A stretch of 64,000 bases of DNA, from NCBI RefSeq assembly GCF_004114695.1, contig NZ_CP035310.1, positions 620,001 to 684,000 on the forward strand. The letters run 5' to 3'. Each line of letters starts with the position of its first letter. Positions within the stretch are counted from its first letter, which is position 1. Below are positions 7,173 to 16,082 of the stretch, one piece after another. The notes under the pieces were generated by a model, which made no database searches, was not told the origin of the DNA, and saw only the letters and a list, made by a program, of their open reading frames with translations. The position numbers were made by a program, and so were the translations under genes. This stretch comes from Erythrobacter sp. HKB08 (GTDB lineage Bacteria > Pseudomonadota > Alphaproteobacteria > Sphingomonadales > Sphingomonadaceae).

Positions 7173-10075
7173 GCTGCGGCGTCCATCGCTTCGACCACGC
7201 TTTCGCAGCGGTTGCACAGGTCGCCGTCTTCCTCGACTTCGGGAAGCAGGCGCCAGCAACGGCCGCATTTGTGGTCGGTTGTCCGGGAAACGCTCACCGT
7301 GTCGCTATCGCCGCGCTTGACTGACGCGGTGATGAACAGCTCGGCGAGTTGCTCGTCGGTGAAGCCTTCGGGCACGGCATCGGCCGGGACCGTCACTTCC
7401 GCCTCGAGGCCGGAGCGGATGACCTTCTCGCGGCGCAGCGGCTCGATCGCCTCGGTCACGCGTTCGCGCAGGTCGCGCAGCTTCGCCCATTTGGCGGCGT
7501 CCGCGCCGACCTTGGGCACGCTCGGCCATTCGAGCAGGTGGACGCTGCCCGACTGCTCGTCGTCTTCGGGATAACGTGCCTTCCACACCTCCTCGGCGGT
7601 GAAGACCAGCACCGGCGCGGCGTAGCGTACCAGCGCGTGGAACAACAGGTCGAGCACCGTGCGATAGGCATTGCGCTTGGGATCGTCCGGCCCGTCGCAA
7701 TAGAGCGAATCCTTGCGGATATCGAAGTAGAAGGCCGACAGGTCCTCGTTGCAGAAATCGACGAGGTGGCGGGTGTAGGCGTTGAAGTCGTAATCATCGA
7801 CCGCTTTGCGCAGCTTGTCGTCGAGATCGGACAGCAGCGAGAGGACGTAGATTTCGAGCTCGGGAATTTCCGCCGTGTCGCCCATGTCGCCGACGAAGCC
7901 GTCGAGTGCGCCGAGCAGGTAGCGGAAGGTGTTGCGCAGCTTGCGGTACTGGTCGCCGACGCCCTTGAGGATTTCATCGCCGATGCGGTGGTCCTCGGTG
8001 AAGTCGACCGAGGTCGCCCACAGGCGGATGATATCCGCGCCGTATTGCTCCATCACCTTGAGCGGATCGACCGTATTGCCGAGCGACTTGGACATCTTGC
8101 GCCCGTCGCTCGCCATGGTGAAACCGTGTGTCAGGATCTGGTCGAACGGCGCGCGGCCGCGCGTCGCGCAGCTCTGCAGCAGCGAGGACTGGAACCAGCC
8201 GCGATGCTGGTCGCTGCCTTCCAGGTAGAGGTCGGCGGGCCATTGCAGGTCCGGCCAGCGCCCCGATTCGAGCACGAATGCATGGGTGCAGCCCGAATCG
8301 AACCAGACGTCGAGAATGTCGGTGACCATCTCGAAATCGTCGGGATTGTGATCGGGGCCGAGGAAGGCGGCCTTGTTGGCCGAGTTCCAGGCATCCATGC
8401 CCTCCTCGCGCACGGCGGCGATGACGCGTTCATTGACTGCCGGGTCCTGCAGATAGGTCCCGTCGGGCCGCACGAAGAGCGTGATCGGCACGCCCCATGC
8501 GCGCTGGCGCGAAAGCACCCAGTCGGGGCGGCCTTCGACCATCGAGCCGAGGCGGTTGCGCCCCTTTTCCGGCACGAAGCGCGTTTCGGAAATGGCGCGC
8601 AGCGCACGCTCGCGCAGGGTCGTGTTGTCCTGGCTGACGAAAGGCGCGACTGCCGCGCCGAGCGGGCTGCCCGGGGCAACATCGAAATCGCCGGTGCCGA
8701 GCGGCTTGTCCATCGGCACGAACCACTGCGGCGTGCAGCGGAAAATGACCTTGGCCTTCGAACGCCAGCTGTGCGGGTAGGAGTGCTGGTAATCCTCGCT
8801 CGCCGAAAGCAGCGCGCCTGCATCGCGCAGGTCGGAGCAGATCGGGCCTTCAGGCGAATTGAACGGCTTGTTGATGACGCTGCGGCGACGCTCGTCTTCC
8901 CCGCCGAGCCAGTCCCAGTCATCGCGGTAGAGGCCGCCATTGGTGACGGCGAAGACCGGCTCGATGCCATGCGCCTTGCACAGCGCGAAATCGTCCTCGC
9001 CATGGTCGGGCGACATGTGGACGAGGCCGGTACCGCTGTCGGTGGTGACGAAATCGCCCGCAAGGAAGGGGCGCGGCTTGGCGTAGAAACCGCCAAGCTT
9101 GTGCATCGGGTGGCGAGCGATGGTCCCGGCGAGGTCGGAGCCCTTGCCGGACCATTCGACCGAATGGTTCGTGATGCCGATGCGCTCGGCGACCTGGGAA
9201 ACCAGTGGCTCGGCGACGAGCACATGGCTCACAGAAGCTTCGCGACCCTCCATCGCGTTCACGTGCAGCAGGACGTAATCGACCTCCGGCCCGTAGGCCA
9301 ACGCCTGGTTGACCGGTATCGTCCACGGCGTCGTCGTCCAGATCACCGCATGCGCGCCGACCAGGTCTGCAACCGGGCTTTCAGTGATCTCGAACGCCAC
9401 GTCGATCTGGGTCGAGACGATGTCTTCGTATTCGACCTCGGCTTCGGCCAGCGCGGTTTCTTCCACCGGGGACCACATCACCGGCTTGGAGCCGCGATAG
9501 AGATTGCCCGCCTCGGCCAGCTTCATCAGCTCGGCGACGATCGTCGCTTCGCTTTCCTTCTGCATGGTGAGGTAGGGGTTGTCCCAGTCGGCGAGGATGC
9601 CGAGGCGCTTCAGCTGCTCGCGCTGCACGTCGACCCAGTGCTGGGCATAGGCGCGGCATTCGTCGCGGAACGCCTTTACCTCGGCCTCGTCGCGCCCGGC
9701 GCCCGAGAGGACCGGCTTGGTCTTCTTCGCCTTGCGGTACTGTTCCTCGACCTTCCACTCGATCGGCAGGCCGTGGCAGTCCCAGCCGGGGACGTAGGGC
9801 GCATCCTTGCCGAGCAGGTTCTGCGTGCGGCAGACGACGTCTTTCAGCGTGTGGTTGAGCGCGTGGCCGATGTGCATGTCGCCATTGGCGTAGGGCGGGC
9901 CGTCGTGGAAGATGAACTTCTTGCGGCCCTCGCGCGCCTCGCGCAGCTTGGAATAGAGGTCGATCTCCGCCCAGCGCGCAGCAATGCCCGGCTCCTTCTG
10001 GGGGAGGCCGGCCTTCATCGGGAAATCGGTCTTCGGCAGGAAGACCGTGTCTCGGTAATCGCGCTTTTCAGTCAT
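7169..10075 (-). CDS. ileS: Isoleucine--tRNA ligase
   Basis: 968 residues. Class I synthetase motifs are clear: PPYANGDMHIGHALNH near residue 58-73 (HIGH motif) and GRKMSKSLGNT near 660 (KMSKS). The C-terminus carries a zinc-binding pair, CGRCW and CNRC, found in the bacterial type. The start at 10075 (MTEKRDYRDTVFLP) is preferred over an earlier in-frame codon because it overlaps the ribF stop in an ATGA junction. It is cytoplasmic and charges tRNA-Ile, with an editing domain between the motifs. Confidence 0.98.
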   Translation of the reverse strand: MTEKRDYRDTVFLPKTDFPMKAGLPQKEPGIAARWAEIDLYSKLREAREGRKKFIFHDGPPYANGDMHIGHALNHTLKDVVCRTQNLLGKDAPYVPGWDCHGLPIEWKVEEQYRKAKKTKPVLSGAGRDEAEVKAFRDECRAYAQHWVDVQREQLKRLGILADWDNPYLTMQKESEATIVAELMKLAEAGNLYRGSKPVMWSPVEETALAEAEVEYEDIVSTQIDVAFEITESPVADLVGAHAVIWTTTPWTIPVNQALAYGPEVDYVLLHVNAMEGREASVSHVLVAEPLVSQVAERIGITNHSVEWSGKGSDLAGTIARHPMHKLGGFYAKPRPFLAGDFVTTDSGTGLVHMSPDHGEDDFALCKAHGIEPVFAVTNGGLYRDDWDWLGGEDERRRSVINKPFNSPEGPICSDLRDAGALLSASEDYQHSYPHSWRSKAKVIFRCTPQWFVPMDKPLGTGDFDVAPGSPLGAAVAPFVSQDNTTLRERALRAISETRFVPEKGRNRLGSMVEGRPDWVLSRQRAWGVPITLFVRPDGTYLQDPAVNERVIAAVREEGMDAWNSANKAAFLGPDHNPDDFEMVTDILDVWFDSGCTHAFVLESGRWPDLQWPADLYLEGSDQHRGWFQSSLLQSCATRGRAPFDQILTHGFTMASDGRKMSKSLGNTVDPLKVMEQYGADIIRLWATSVDFTEDHRIGDEILKGVGDQYRKLRNTFRYLLGALDGFVGDMGDTAEIPELEIYVLSLLSDLDDKLRKAVDDYDFNAYTRHLVDFCNEDLSAFYFDIRKDSLYCDGPDDPKRNAYRTVLDLLFHALVRYAAPVLVFTAEEVWKARYPEDDEQSGSVHLLEWPSVPKVGADAAKWAKLRDLRERVTEAIEPLRREKVIRSGLEAEVTVPADAVPEGFTDEQLAELFITASVKRGDSDTVSVSRTTDHKCGRCWRLLPEVEEDGDLCNRCESVVEAMDAAA

Positions 10076-11010
10076 GACGGGCGCGCGCTTAAAAGCCTTT
10101 TCGCTTCCGCACAATCTTTCTCCATCTGCGCCATCAGTTCATCGAGGCTGTCGAACTTCGCCTCGGGGCGCAGGAAATGGTGGAAGGCGACTTCGATTTC
10201 CTGTCCGTAGAGATCGCCCGAAAAGTCGAAGAAATAGGGCTCGAGCAATTCCTTGGGCGGCTCGAATTGCGGGCGCACGCCAATGTTCGCCGCGCCCTTC
10301 AGCTCCTCGCCGGTTGCGAGGATGCGGCCCGTCACGGCGTAGATACCGTACTTGGGCCGCAGGTAGCTCTCGATCGACAGATTCGCGGTCGGATAGCCGA
10401 TCTCGCGCCCGCGCTTGTCGCCATGCTCGACGATGCCGCGAATGGCGAAGGGTCGGGTGAGCAGGCGGGCCGCTTCCTGCGGGTCGCCATTGCGCAGCGC
10501 TTCGCGAATGCGGCTGGAGGAGACGACTTCGCCCGTATCGCCGACCGGGCCGACGGTGCGCGCCTCGATGCCGCAGGTCTTGCCGACCTCGCGCAGCACG
10601 TCGACATTGCCGCCGCGCGCCTTGCCGAAGGTGAAGTCCTCGCCCGTCACCACGCCCGCCGCGCCGAGGCGCTTGCCGAGCAGCTCGGTGACGAAATCCT
10701 CGGCGCTGGTCCCGGCGAGCTCTCCATCGAAATGGAACACCAGCATCGCGGTCGCACCGGCGGCGAGATAAAGCTCCTGCCGCTGCTCCAGCGTGGTCAG
10801 GCGGAAGGGCGGTACGTCCGGCTTGAAGAAGCGCACGGGGTGCGGATCGAAAGTCGCGACAATGCTCGGCCGACCCTCTTCGCGCGCCCAGCGGATCGCC
10901 TCGCCAGCGACTGCCTGGTGACCCTTGTGGAAGCCGTCGAAATTGCCGAGCGCGATGATCGCGCCGTGCAGCGAATCGGGCACCGCCTCGCGATGGTCGA
11001 GCCACCTCAT
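10072..11010 (-). CDS. ribF: Bifunctional riboflavin kinase / FAD synthetase
   Basis: 312 residues beginning MRWLDHREAVPDSLHGAIIA. The N-terminal nucleotidyltransferase domain has LGNFDGFHKGHQAV (the GNFDGVHxGHQ motif), and the C-terminal flavokinase domain contains EIGYPTANLSI and KYGIYAVTGRI. The enzyme converts riboflavin to FMN and then FAD, supplying cofactor for flavoproteins such as EtfB and the acyl-CoA dehydrogenase in this window. Both ends overlap neighbours (folA and ileS) by four bases. Confidence 0.97.
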   Translation of the reverse strand: MRWLDHREAVPDSLHGAIIALGNFDGFHKGHQAVAGEAIRWAREEGRPSIVATFDPHPVRFFKPDVPPFRLTTLEQRQELYLAAGATAMLVFHFDGELAGTSAEDFVTELLGKRLGAAGVVTGEDFTFGKARGGNVDVLREVGKTCGIEARTVGPVGDTGEVVSSSRIREALRNGDPQEAARLLTRPFAIRGIVEHGDKRGREIGYPTANLSIESYLRPKYGIYAVTGRILATGEELKGAANIGVRPQFEPPKELLEPYFFDFSGDLYGQEIEVAFHHFLRPEAKFDSLDELMAQMEKDCAEAKRLLSARPS

Positions 11011-11519
11011 GCGCCCGGCTCCTCGCCTGCGCGGCAATAGGTCAGGAAGCTGAAGGCGGGCAGGCCGTTTTCTGCCGGGTGATCCTCGCGCGCGGCGACT
11101 TCCCATTCGGCGCCGAGCGGTTTCATGAAGGTATCGCCGGCGAATTCGGCATGGACCGCGGTCAGTTCGATGCGTTCGGCCATCGGGCGGAACACGTCGT
11201 AGACCGCCGCGCCGCCGATCACCGCGATCTCGCCGCTTTCGTTGTCCTTTTCCGCCAGCGCGCGCGCTTCGGAAACCGAGCGGGCTATCTCGACGCCGTC
11301 GCCGCCGAAATCGTCGCGCCGGGTAAGCACGATGTGGCGGCGGCCCGGCAGGAGGCCCGGGAGGCTCTCGAAAGTCTTGCGGCCCATGATCATCGGCTTG
11401 CCGAGGGTGAGCTGCTTGAAGCGCTTCAGGTCGGCCGGAATGTGCCACGGCAGCTTGCCGTCCCGGCCGATCGTGCCGTTCTCGGCGCGCGCGTAGATCA
11501 GGAAGATCGAACTGCTCAC
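11007..11519 (-). CDS. folA: Dihydrofolate reductase
   Basis: 170 residues with DHFR landmarks: ENGTIGRDGKLPWHIPADL, KPMIMGRKTFESL and AVIGGAAVYD. It reduces dihydrofolate to tetrahydrofolate with NADPH. The start is taken as GTG at 11519, giving VSSSIFLIYARAENG, which aligns with the usual family N-terminus and lies seven bases after the purK stop. An ATG at 11555 would overlap purK and add a non-homologous leader. The stop overlaps ribF by four bases. Confidence 0.94.
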   Translation of the reverse strand: MSSSIFLIYARAENGTIGRDGKLPWHIPADLKRFKQLTLGKPMIMGRKTFESLPGLLPGRRHIVLTRRDDFGGDGVEIARSVSEARALAEKDNESGEIAVIGGAAVYDVFRPMAERIELTAVHAEFAGDTFMKPLGAEWEVAAREDHPAENGLPAFSFLTYCRAGEEPGA

Positions 11520-11526
11520 TGCGCGA

Positions 11527-12585
11527 TCAGCCGTCCCATCCGGTGCGCGTGACATGACCCATCTTGCGCCCTTCGCGCGCCTTGGCCTTGCCGTAGAGAT
11601 GGAGATGCGCGTGCGGGTCGGAAAGATGCTCGTGCGCGCTGTCGGCATCCTTGCCGATGATGTTGTCCATGCGCACGGTCTTCGCGATGGTCGAGGTATC
11701 ACCCAGCGGCAGGCCGCAGATCGCGCGGATGTGGTTTTCGAACTGGCTCGTCGCAGCGCCTTCGATCGTCCAGTGGCCGGAGTTGTGCACCCGTGGCGCC
11801 ATTTCGTTGAACACCGGGCCTTCGTGGGTCGCGAAGAACTCGAGCGTCAGCACGCCGACATAGTTGAGCGCATCGGCAACATGCCCGGCGAGCGCGCGCG
11901 CCTCTTCCGACTGCTTCACGATGACATCGCGCGCGGGCAGGGTGCTCTGGGCGAGGATGCCGCCGCGATGGTCGTTTTCCGGGCTGTCCCAGAAGCGCTT
12001 TTCGCCGTCCTTGCCGCGCACGAGGATGACCGAGAACTCGGCGTCGAATTCGACGAAGCCTTCGTAGATCGTCGGCACGTCGGGCACGCGCATGCCTTCT
12101 GCATCGCGTACCGTGTCGATCCGCCACTGGCCCTTGCCGTCGTAGCCGTCGCGCCGGGTCTTGAGGATCCCGGGCGCGCCGAGCCGGTCGACTGCGCTCG
12201 CAAGACCGCTCGCCGTATCGACCTTGGCATAGGCGGCCGGCTTTCCGCCGAGCCCTTCGACGAAGCGTTTCTCGCTCAGCCGGTCCTGCGCGGTTTCGAG
12301 CGCGCGCGCCGAACAGGCGAGCCGCGGTGCGATCGGGGCGAGCGGGCCGACCGGCACGTTCTCGAATTCCCAGGTGATCACGTCGCACTTCTGGGCGAAG
12401 GCAGCCATCGCCTGCGCATCGTCCCATGCGTTGCAGAAGAAGTCGTCGCACACTTCGGCCGCGACGCTGTCCTTCTCCGGCGCATAGGTGATGCAGTGAT
12501 AGCCGAGCTGGGCTGCGGACATGGCCATCATCCGGCCGAGCTGGCCGCCGCCCAGGATCCCGATCGTGCCGCCCGGTGCGATCAT
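11527..12585 (-). CDS. purK: 5-(carboxyamino)imidazole ribonucleotide synthase
   Basis: 352 residues beginning [20 protein letters not shown], the typical PurK N-terminus. ATP-grasp features include [17 protein letters not shown] and [18 protein letters not shown]. It carboxylates AIR with ATP and bicarbonate to N5-CAIR in de novo purine synthesis. It overlaps purE by four bases, so the consecutive enzymes PurK and PurE are coupled. Confidence 0.98.
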   Translation of the reverse strand: MIAPGGTIGILGGGQLGRMMAMSAAQLGYHCITYAPEKDSVAAEVCDDFFCNAWDDAQAMAAFAQKCDVITWEFENVPVGPLAPIAPRLACSARALETAQDRLSEKRFVEGLGGKPAAYAKVDTASGLASAVDRLGAPGILKTRRDGYDGKGQWRIDTVRDAEGMRVPDVPTIYEGFVEFDAEFSVILVRGKDGEKRFWDSPENDHRGGILAQSTLPARDVIVKQSEEARALAGHVADALNYVGVLTLEFFATHEGPVFNEMAPRVHNSGHWTIEGAATSQFENHIRAICGLPLGDTSTIAKTVRMDNIIGKDADSAHEHLSDPHAHLHLYGKAKAREGRKMGHVTRTGWDG

Positions 12586-13073
12586 TCCTCGGGCCGCTCC
12601 CCGACAGCATCGCTGCGCGCTGCGCGCCAGTCCTGCAAGCGCCGGGAGAGACCCTCGTCCGACAGGGCAAGAATGGCAGCGGCATAGAGCCCGGCATTGG
12701 TCGCGCCCGCCTCGCCGATGGCGAAGGTCGCGGTCGGCACGCCTGCCGGCATCTGGACGATGGAAAGCAGGCTGTCCTGCCCCGACAGCGCCTTCGACTG
12801 CACCGGCACGCCGAGCACCGGGAGATGCGTCAGCGCGGACAGCATGCCCGGCAAATGCGCCGCGCCGCCGGCCCCGGCGATGATTACATGGAAGCCCTCG
12901 TCCGCAGCCGACTTGCCGAAGTCGTACATCCTCTCGGGCGTCCGGTGGGCCGAGACGATACGCGCGTCATAGGCGACGCCGAGTTCGTCCAGCACCTTCG
13001 CCGCGCAGCACATGGTCGGCCAGTCGGACTGGCTGCCCATCACGATCGCGACCTTTGCTCCCCCCTTGGCCAT
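12582..13073 (-). CDS. purE: 5-(carboxyamino)imidazole ribonucleotide mutase
   Basis: 163 residues, normal length for class I PurE. It has the active-site motifs GSQSDWPTM near the start, SAHRTPERM and [11 protein letters not shown]. It converts N5-CAIR to CAIR. It lies one base after the gpmA stop and overlaps purK by four bases. Confidence 0.98.
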   Translation of the reverse strand: MAKGGAKVAIVMGSQSDWPTMCCAAKVLDELGVAYDARIVSAHRTPERMYDFGKSAADEGFHVIIAGAGGAAHLPGMLSALTHLPVLGVPVQSKALSGQDSLLSIVQMPAGVPTATFAIGEAGATNAGLYAAAILALSDEGLSRRLQDWRAARSDAVGERPEE

Positions 13074-13074
13074 C

Positions 13075-13761
13075 TCAGCTATCCTTCAAATAGTATCGCT
13101 CGCCCGGCGTCATCGCGTCGTCGAACTCGTAGATGATCGGCTGGCCGGTCGGAATCTCGAGCCCGGTGATATCCTCGTCGGAAATGTTCGACAGGTGCTT
13201 CACCAGTGCGCGCAGCGAATTGCCGTGGGCGGAAATGATCACCGTCTCGCCGCTCGAGAGCACCGGCAGGATCGCGCTTTCCCAATAGGGCAGCACCCGC
13301 TCGATGGTGAGCTTGAGGCTTTCGGTCTTCGGCACGTCGATCCCGGCATAGCGCGGGTCGCTCGACAGATCGTATTCGCTGCCCGGTTCCATTTCCGGCG
13401 GCGGAACATCGAAGCTGCGGCGCCAGATATGGACCTGCTCGTCGCCGTGCTTGTCGCGCGTTTCCTGCTTGTCGAGCCCGGTCAGCCCGCCATAGTGCCG
13501 CTCGTTGAGGCGCCAGTCCTTGGTTTCCGGGATCCACAGGCGGCCCGCTTCTTCCAGCGCCAGGTGCAGCGTCTTGATCGCGCGGGTCTGGAAGGAAGTG
13601 AAGGCGGTCGTCGGCAGGACGCCCTTGTCCTTGAGCAATACGCCCGCCGCCTTCGCCTCGGCGACGCCCTTCTCTGTCAGGTCGACGTCCCACCAGCCGG
13701 TGAAACGGTTTTCGAGGTTCCACTGGCTCTGGCCGTGGCGGACGAGAATTAGCTTGGGCAA
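13075..13761 (-). CDS. gpmA: 2,3-bisphosphoglycerate-dependent phosphoglycerate mutase
   Basis: 228 residues. The N-terminal catalytic motif [18 protein letters not shown] and the later [15 protein letters not shown] identify the cofactor-dependent mutase of glycolysis and gluconeogenesis. The start codon is TTG at 13761; no ATG is available, and a GGAG ribosome-binding site lies about eight bases upstream. It is the first gene of the eight-gene operon ending with bamF at 6224. Confidence 0.97.
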   Translation of the reverse strand: MPKLILVRHGQSQWNLENRFTGWWDVDLTEKGVAEAKAAGVLLKDKGVLPTTAFTSFQTRAIKTLHLALEEAGRLWIPETKDWRLNERHYGGLTGLDKQETRDKHGDEQVHIWRRSFDVPPPEMEPGSEYDLSSDPRYAGIDVPKTESLKLTIERVLPYWESAILPVLSSGETVIISAHGNSLRALVKHLSNISDEDITGLEIPTGQPIIYEFDDAMTPGERYYLKDS

Positions 13762-13796
13762 GGAACTGCTCCTGCTTCGTTCGGGAGCACGTGCTG

Positions 13797-13946
13797 TTAG
13801 CTTTCCGCTCCGCCTTTGGAAAGCCCGCTTTCGCCCGATTCGCCGTCAATCTGGCGCGCCTGTGCCTTCCTGCGGCGCAGGTTCTCGCGCAGTTTTGCCG
13901 CTAGACGCTCCTCGCGCGACATATTCTTGTCCCGATCTTCACTCAT
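13797..13946 (-). CDS. Small basic/acidic hypothetical protein (49 aa)
   Basis: The reading [20 protein letters not shown] is highly charged, with an Arg/Lys-rich helix ([11 protein letters not shown]) and a Gly/Ser/Glu-rich tail. I recognise similar short proteins in other sphingomonads from memory, without a function. The ATG at 13946 is preferred over longer in-frame readings, which would run backwards through the tRNA gene. It lies 35 bases upstream of gpmA on the same strand and could be co-transcribed with it. Confidence 0.65.
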   Translation of the reverse strand: MSEDRDKNMSREERLAAKLRENLRRRKAQARQIDGESGESGLSKGGAES

Positions 13947-14036
13947 GCGAAATCCCTTGGCGTTAATCGCACGAAGGCTCAAGCTTGGCTTGACATCGGG
14001 GCGATAGGCGACAATAGGCGCGCCCCTCGGACAGGC

Positions 14037-14111
14037 GCTGCTGTAGCTCAGTGGTAGAGCGCACCCTTGGTAAGGGTGAGGCCGGGAGTTCAATCCTCCC
14101 CAGCAGCACCA
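14037..14111 (+). tRNA. tRNA-Thr (anticodon GGT)
   Basis: Complete cloverleaf: acceptor arms GCTGCTG and CAGCAGC, D-arm with TAGCTCAGTGGTAGAGC, anticodon stem CACCC/GGGTG around loop TTGGTAA (anticodon GGT), T-arm with GTTCAATC, and an encoded CCA end. It is 75 bases long including CCA. Confidence 0.97.
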
Positions 14112-14139
14112 TTCTCGCCGCAGGCGAGAATGTTATTTT
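14110..14139 (+). terminator. Intrinsic terminator of tRNA-Thr
   Basis: A perfect 10-bp stem, CATTCTCGCC and GGCGAGAATG, with the three-base loop GCA, is followed by TTATTTT. The hairpin begins at the last bases of the tRNA CCA end. Confidence 0.85.
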
Positions 14140-14180
14140 CCGGCCTCAGGCGCCGGCGTTCGCATCCGCTCACTTGGCTA

Positions 14181-14206
14181 TCCTCGCTCCCGCGGCTTTC
14201 GCCGCT
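14181..14206. repeat. tRNA-flank repeat, copy downstream of tRNA-Thr
   Basis: The string TCCTCGCTCC followed by CGCGGCTTTCGCCGCT recurs 3' of tRNA-Gly (35293-35302 and 35316-35330), where the two parts are separated by 13 extra bases and one T is missing. The second part can fold as a short GCGGC/GCCGC hairpin. No gene is visible in 14140-14391, which holds only this element and the REP-like repeat at 14323-14372. Confidence 0.55.
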
Positions 14207-14322
14207 CCGCTGCGGGCGGCACTTTGTGCCTATGGCTACCGCCACACCATTGATACGTCCCTCTTTCGCGATACAACGCGAGCCGAAGGCTTGCGCAAGG
14301 CCGACCGGCCGTCCGCAGCGAC

Positions 14323-14372
14323 GCGACCTTCAGGTCGCACGAGCGAGGAGATCGCGCCCCGGATGGGGTGCG
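14323..14372. repeat. Dispersed REP-like hairpin repeat, copy B
   Basis: Bases 14341-14372 match copy A at 6178-6209 with three differences; the core hairpin is CGCGCCCC GGAT GGGGTGCG. Just upstream, 14323-14338 is a second perfect hairpin, GCGACCT TC AGGTCGC, absent from copy A. Two adjacent hairpins of this kind recall REP/BIME elements. It lies 20 bases before the acyl-CoA dehydrogenase start. Confidence 0.7.
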
Positions 14373-14391
14373 GGGAAAAAGGGACTCTCAG

Positions 14392-15561
14392 ATGGACTTC
14401 ACACTTACCGAGCAGCAGCGCGAACTCCAGGACGCGGCGCGCAAGTTTGCGCGGGCCGAATTGCCGGAGCTTGCGCGCGAGATGGAGGAGAAAGATTTCT
14501 CCGTCCCGCGCGAGATGATGCGCAAGTATGGCGAGATGGGTTTCCTCGGGGTCAACCTGCCGGAAGAATACGGCGGCCTCGGTCTCGGCCATCTCGAGGC
14601 GCTGCTGGTGCTCGAACAGTTCGCGATGATTTCCAATGCGGTCGCCTTCCCGATCTTCGAAGCGCTGGTCGGTCCGGTGCGCACGGTCGACAAGTTCGGC
14701 TCGGACGATCTCAAGGCCAAGATCATCCCGCAGGTCTGCGCGGGCGAGGCGACAGTTGCGGTCTCCATGTCGGAACCCAATGCCGGCACCGCGCTGACCG
14801 ATCTCACCACCCATGCGCGCGAGGAAGGCGATCATTTCGTCCTCAACGGCTCGAAGCGCTGGACCAGCGGGGCGGGGCATGCGGAATATTACGTCACCTA
14901 TTGCCGCCTGTCGGACGCACCAAGCGCGAAGGGCATCGGCGCATTGCTCGTTTCGAAGGACATGGAAGGCGTCAGCTTCGGCGCGCGCGAGGAGCTGATG
15001 GGCTTCCGCGGCATCGAGACGCGCGACATCCAGTTCGACGAGGTGCGCGTGCCCAAGGCGAACCAGATCGTGCCCGCCGGCGGCTTCGGCAAGCTGATGA
15101 GCGCCTTCGGCCTCGAACGCTGCGGCAATGCGACGCAGAGCCTCGGTGTCGCCGCAGCGGCGCTCGAACAGGCGCTGCAGTACACGCAGGAGCGCGAGGC
15201 GTTCGGCAAGCCGATCGTCGATTTCCAGGCGGTCCAGCTGAAGCTCGCCGAGATGGCGATGAAGGTCGAGGCCGCACGCCTGCTGATCTACCGCGCAGCG
15301 GTGAATGCCGAGAACGAGCCCGGCGGCCTGCCGAGCGTCTACGAATCGAGCGTTGCCAAGTGCTACGCCAACGAGATCGTGCGCGATGTCACCGCGCTCG
15401 GCATGCAGGTGATGGGCGGCTACGGCTATCACAAGGAATACGGCATGGAGCAGCGCCTGCGCGATGCTTACGCCTGGGGAATCGCGGGCGGCGCGATCGA
15501 CGTGCAGAAGACCAACATCACCGCAGCGATGATCGGGCGCAGGTTCGACCAGCGGCGATAG
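14392..15561 (+). CDS. Acyl-CoA dehydrogenase family protein
   Basis: 389 residues starting MDFTLTEQQRELQDAARKFA. It has the family FAD/substrate motifs VAVSMSEPNAGTALTDL, LNGSKRWTSGAG and VMGGYGYHKEYGMEQRLRDA. The usual catalytic Glu region (YEGTSEIQ) near the C-terminus reads IAGGAIDVQ, so the base is not there. A Glu at residue 242 (in FGLERCGNATQ) occupies the helix position used by isovaleryl- and long-chain-type dehydrogenases and is the likely base (inference). The enzyme would oxidise an acyl-CoA and pass electrons to ETF. The start is an ATG 20 bases after the REP-like repeat; no strong ribosome-binding site is seen. Confidence 0.92.
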   Translation: MDFTLTEQQRELQDAARKFARAELPELAREMEEKDFSVPREMMRKYGEMGFLGVNLPEEYGGLGLGHLEALLVLEQFAMISNAVAFPIFEALVGPVRTVDKFGSDDLKAKIIPQVCAGEATVAVSMSEPNAGTALTDLTTHAREEGDHFVLNGSKRWTSGAGHAEYYVTYCRLSDAPSAKGIGALLVSKDMEGVSFGAREELMGFRGIETRDIQFDEVRVPKANQIVPAGGFGKLMSAFGLERCGNATQSLGVAAAALEQALQYTQEREAFGKPIVDFQAVQLKLAEMAMKVEAARLLIYRAAVNAENEPGGLPSVYESSVAKCYANEIVRDVTALGMQVMGGYGYHKEYGMEQRLRDAYAWGIAGGAIDVQKTNITAAMIGRRFDQRR

Positions 15562-15616
15562 GCTTTCGACCGATTTAGCCTTGCCGCCCAAGGGGGTGGG
15601 GCTAGAACATGGCGCC

Positions 15617-16075
15617 ATGGACGAATTGACCAAGCTCGACCCGCGCTACGTAACCGTTTCGCGGATTTCCCTCGCGGCATCGGCGCTGCCGATCCTGATC
15701 GCAGCATTCGTGCTCGAGGGGGTCGATGTCCTGCCTTTCGGCGTGGTCATCGTGCCTGTGCTGCTGATCGCGGCCTTCGTCATCATCCGTATCCCGCTGC
15801 GCCGCTTCGAAGCGCGCGGCTATTCGATGAGCGAGGATCGCCTGCGCGTGGTGCGCGGGCTGCTGTTTCGCTCGGACACGGTGGTGCCTTTCGGGCGGGT
15901 GCAGCATCTCGACGTCGACCAGGGCCCGCTCGAGCGCGCTTTCGACCTTGCCACGCTGACTGTCCACACGGCGGGCGTGCACAATGCCTCGGTCCGCCTG
16001 CCGGGCCTTGCGCACGAAAACGCGGTCGCCATGCGCGAGGAAATCCGCGCGCATATCAAGCGCGAGACGGTGTGA
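15617..16075 (+). CDS. PH-domain membrane protein (YdbS-like)
   Basis: 152 residues. Two hydrophobic helices (LAASALPILIAAFVLEG and a following Val/Ile-rich segment) precede one bacterial PH-2 (DUF304) domain, ARGYSMSEDRLRVVRGLLFR through VQHLDVDQGPLERAFDLATL. Family members occur as YdbS-YdbT pairs of membrane proteins. The function is not established with certainty; Bacillus homologues affect resistance to some antimicrobials. The start is ATG at 15617; a longer in-frame reading adds a non-homologous leader. It is followed seven bases later by its larger partner. Confidence 0.88.
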   Translation: MDELTKLDPRYVTVSRISLAASALPILIAAFVLEGVDVLPFGVVIVPVLLIAAFVIIRIPLRRFEARGYSMSEDRLRVVRGLLFRSDTVVPFGRVQHLDVDQGPLERAFDLATLTVHTAGVHNASVRLPGLAHENAVAMREEIRAHIKRETV

Positions 16076-16082
16076 GCCGCGC

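Noticed and set aside
7349-10210. A 953-codon open frame opposite ileS
   Set aside because: ileS has both synthetase signature motifs; the opposite frame has no recognisable family and no ribosome-binding site.
14067-15578. A long plus-strand frame running through the tRNA-Thr flank and the acyl-CoA dehydrogenase in another phase
   Set aside because: It begins inside the tRNA gene and repeats and overlaps a clearly identified enzyme in a different frame.
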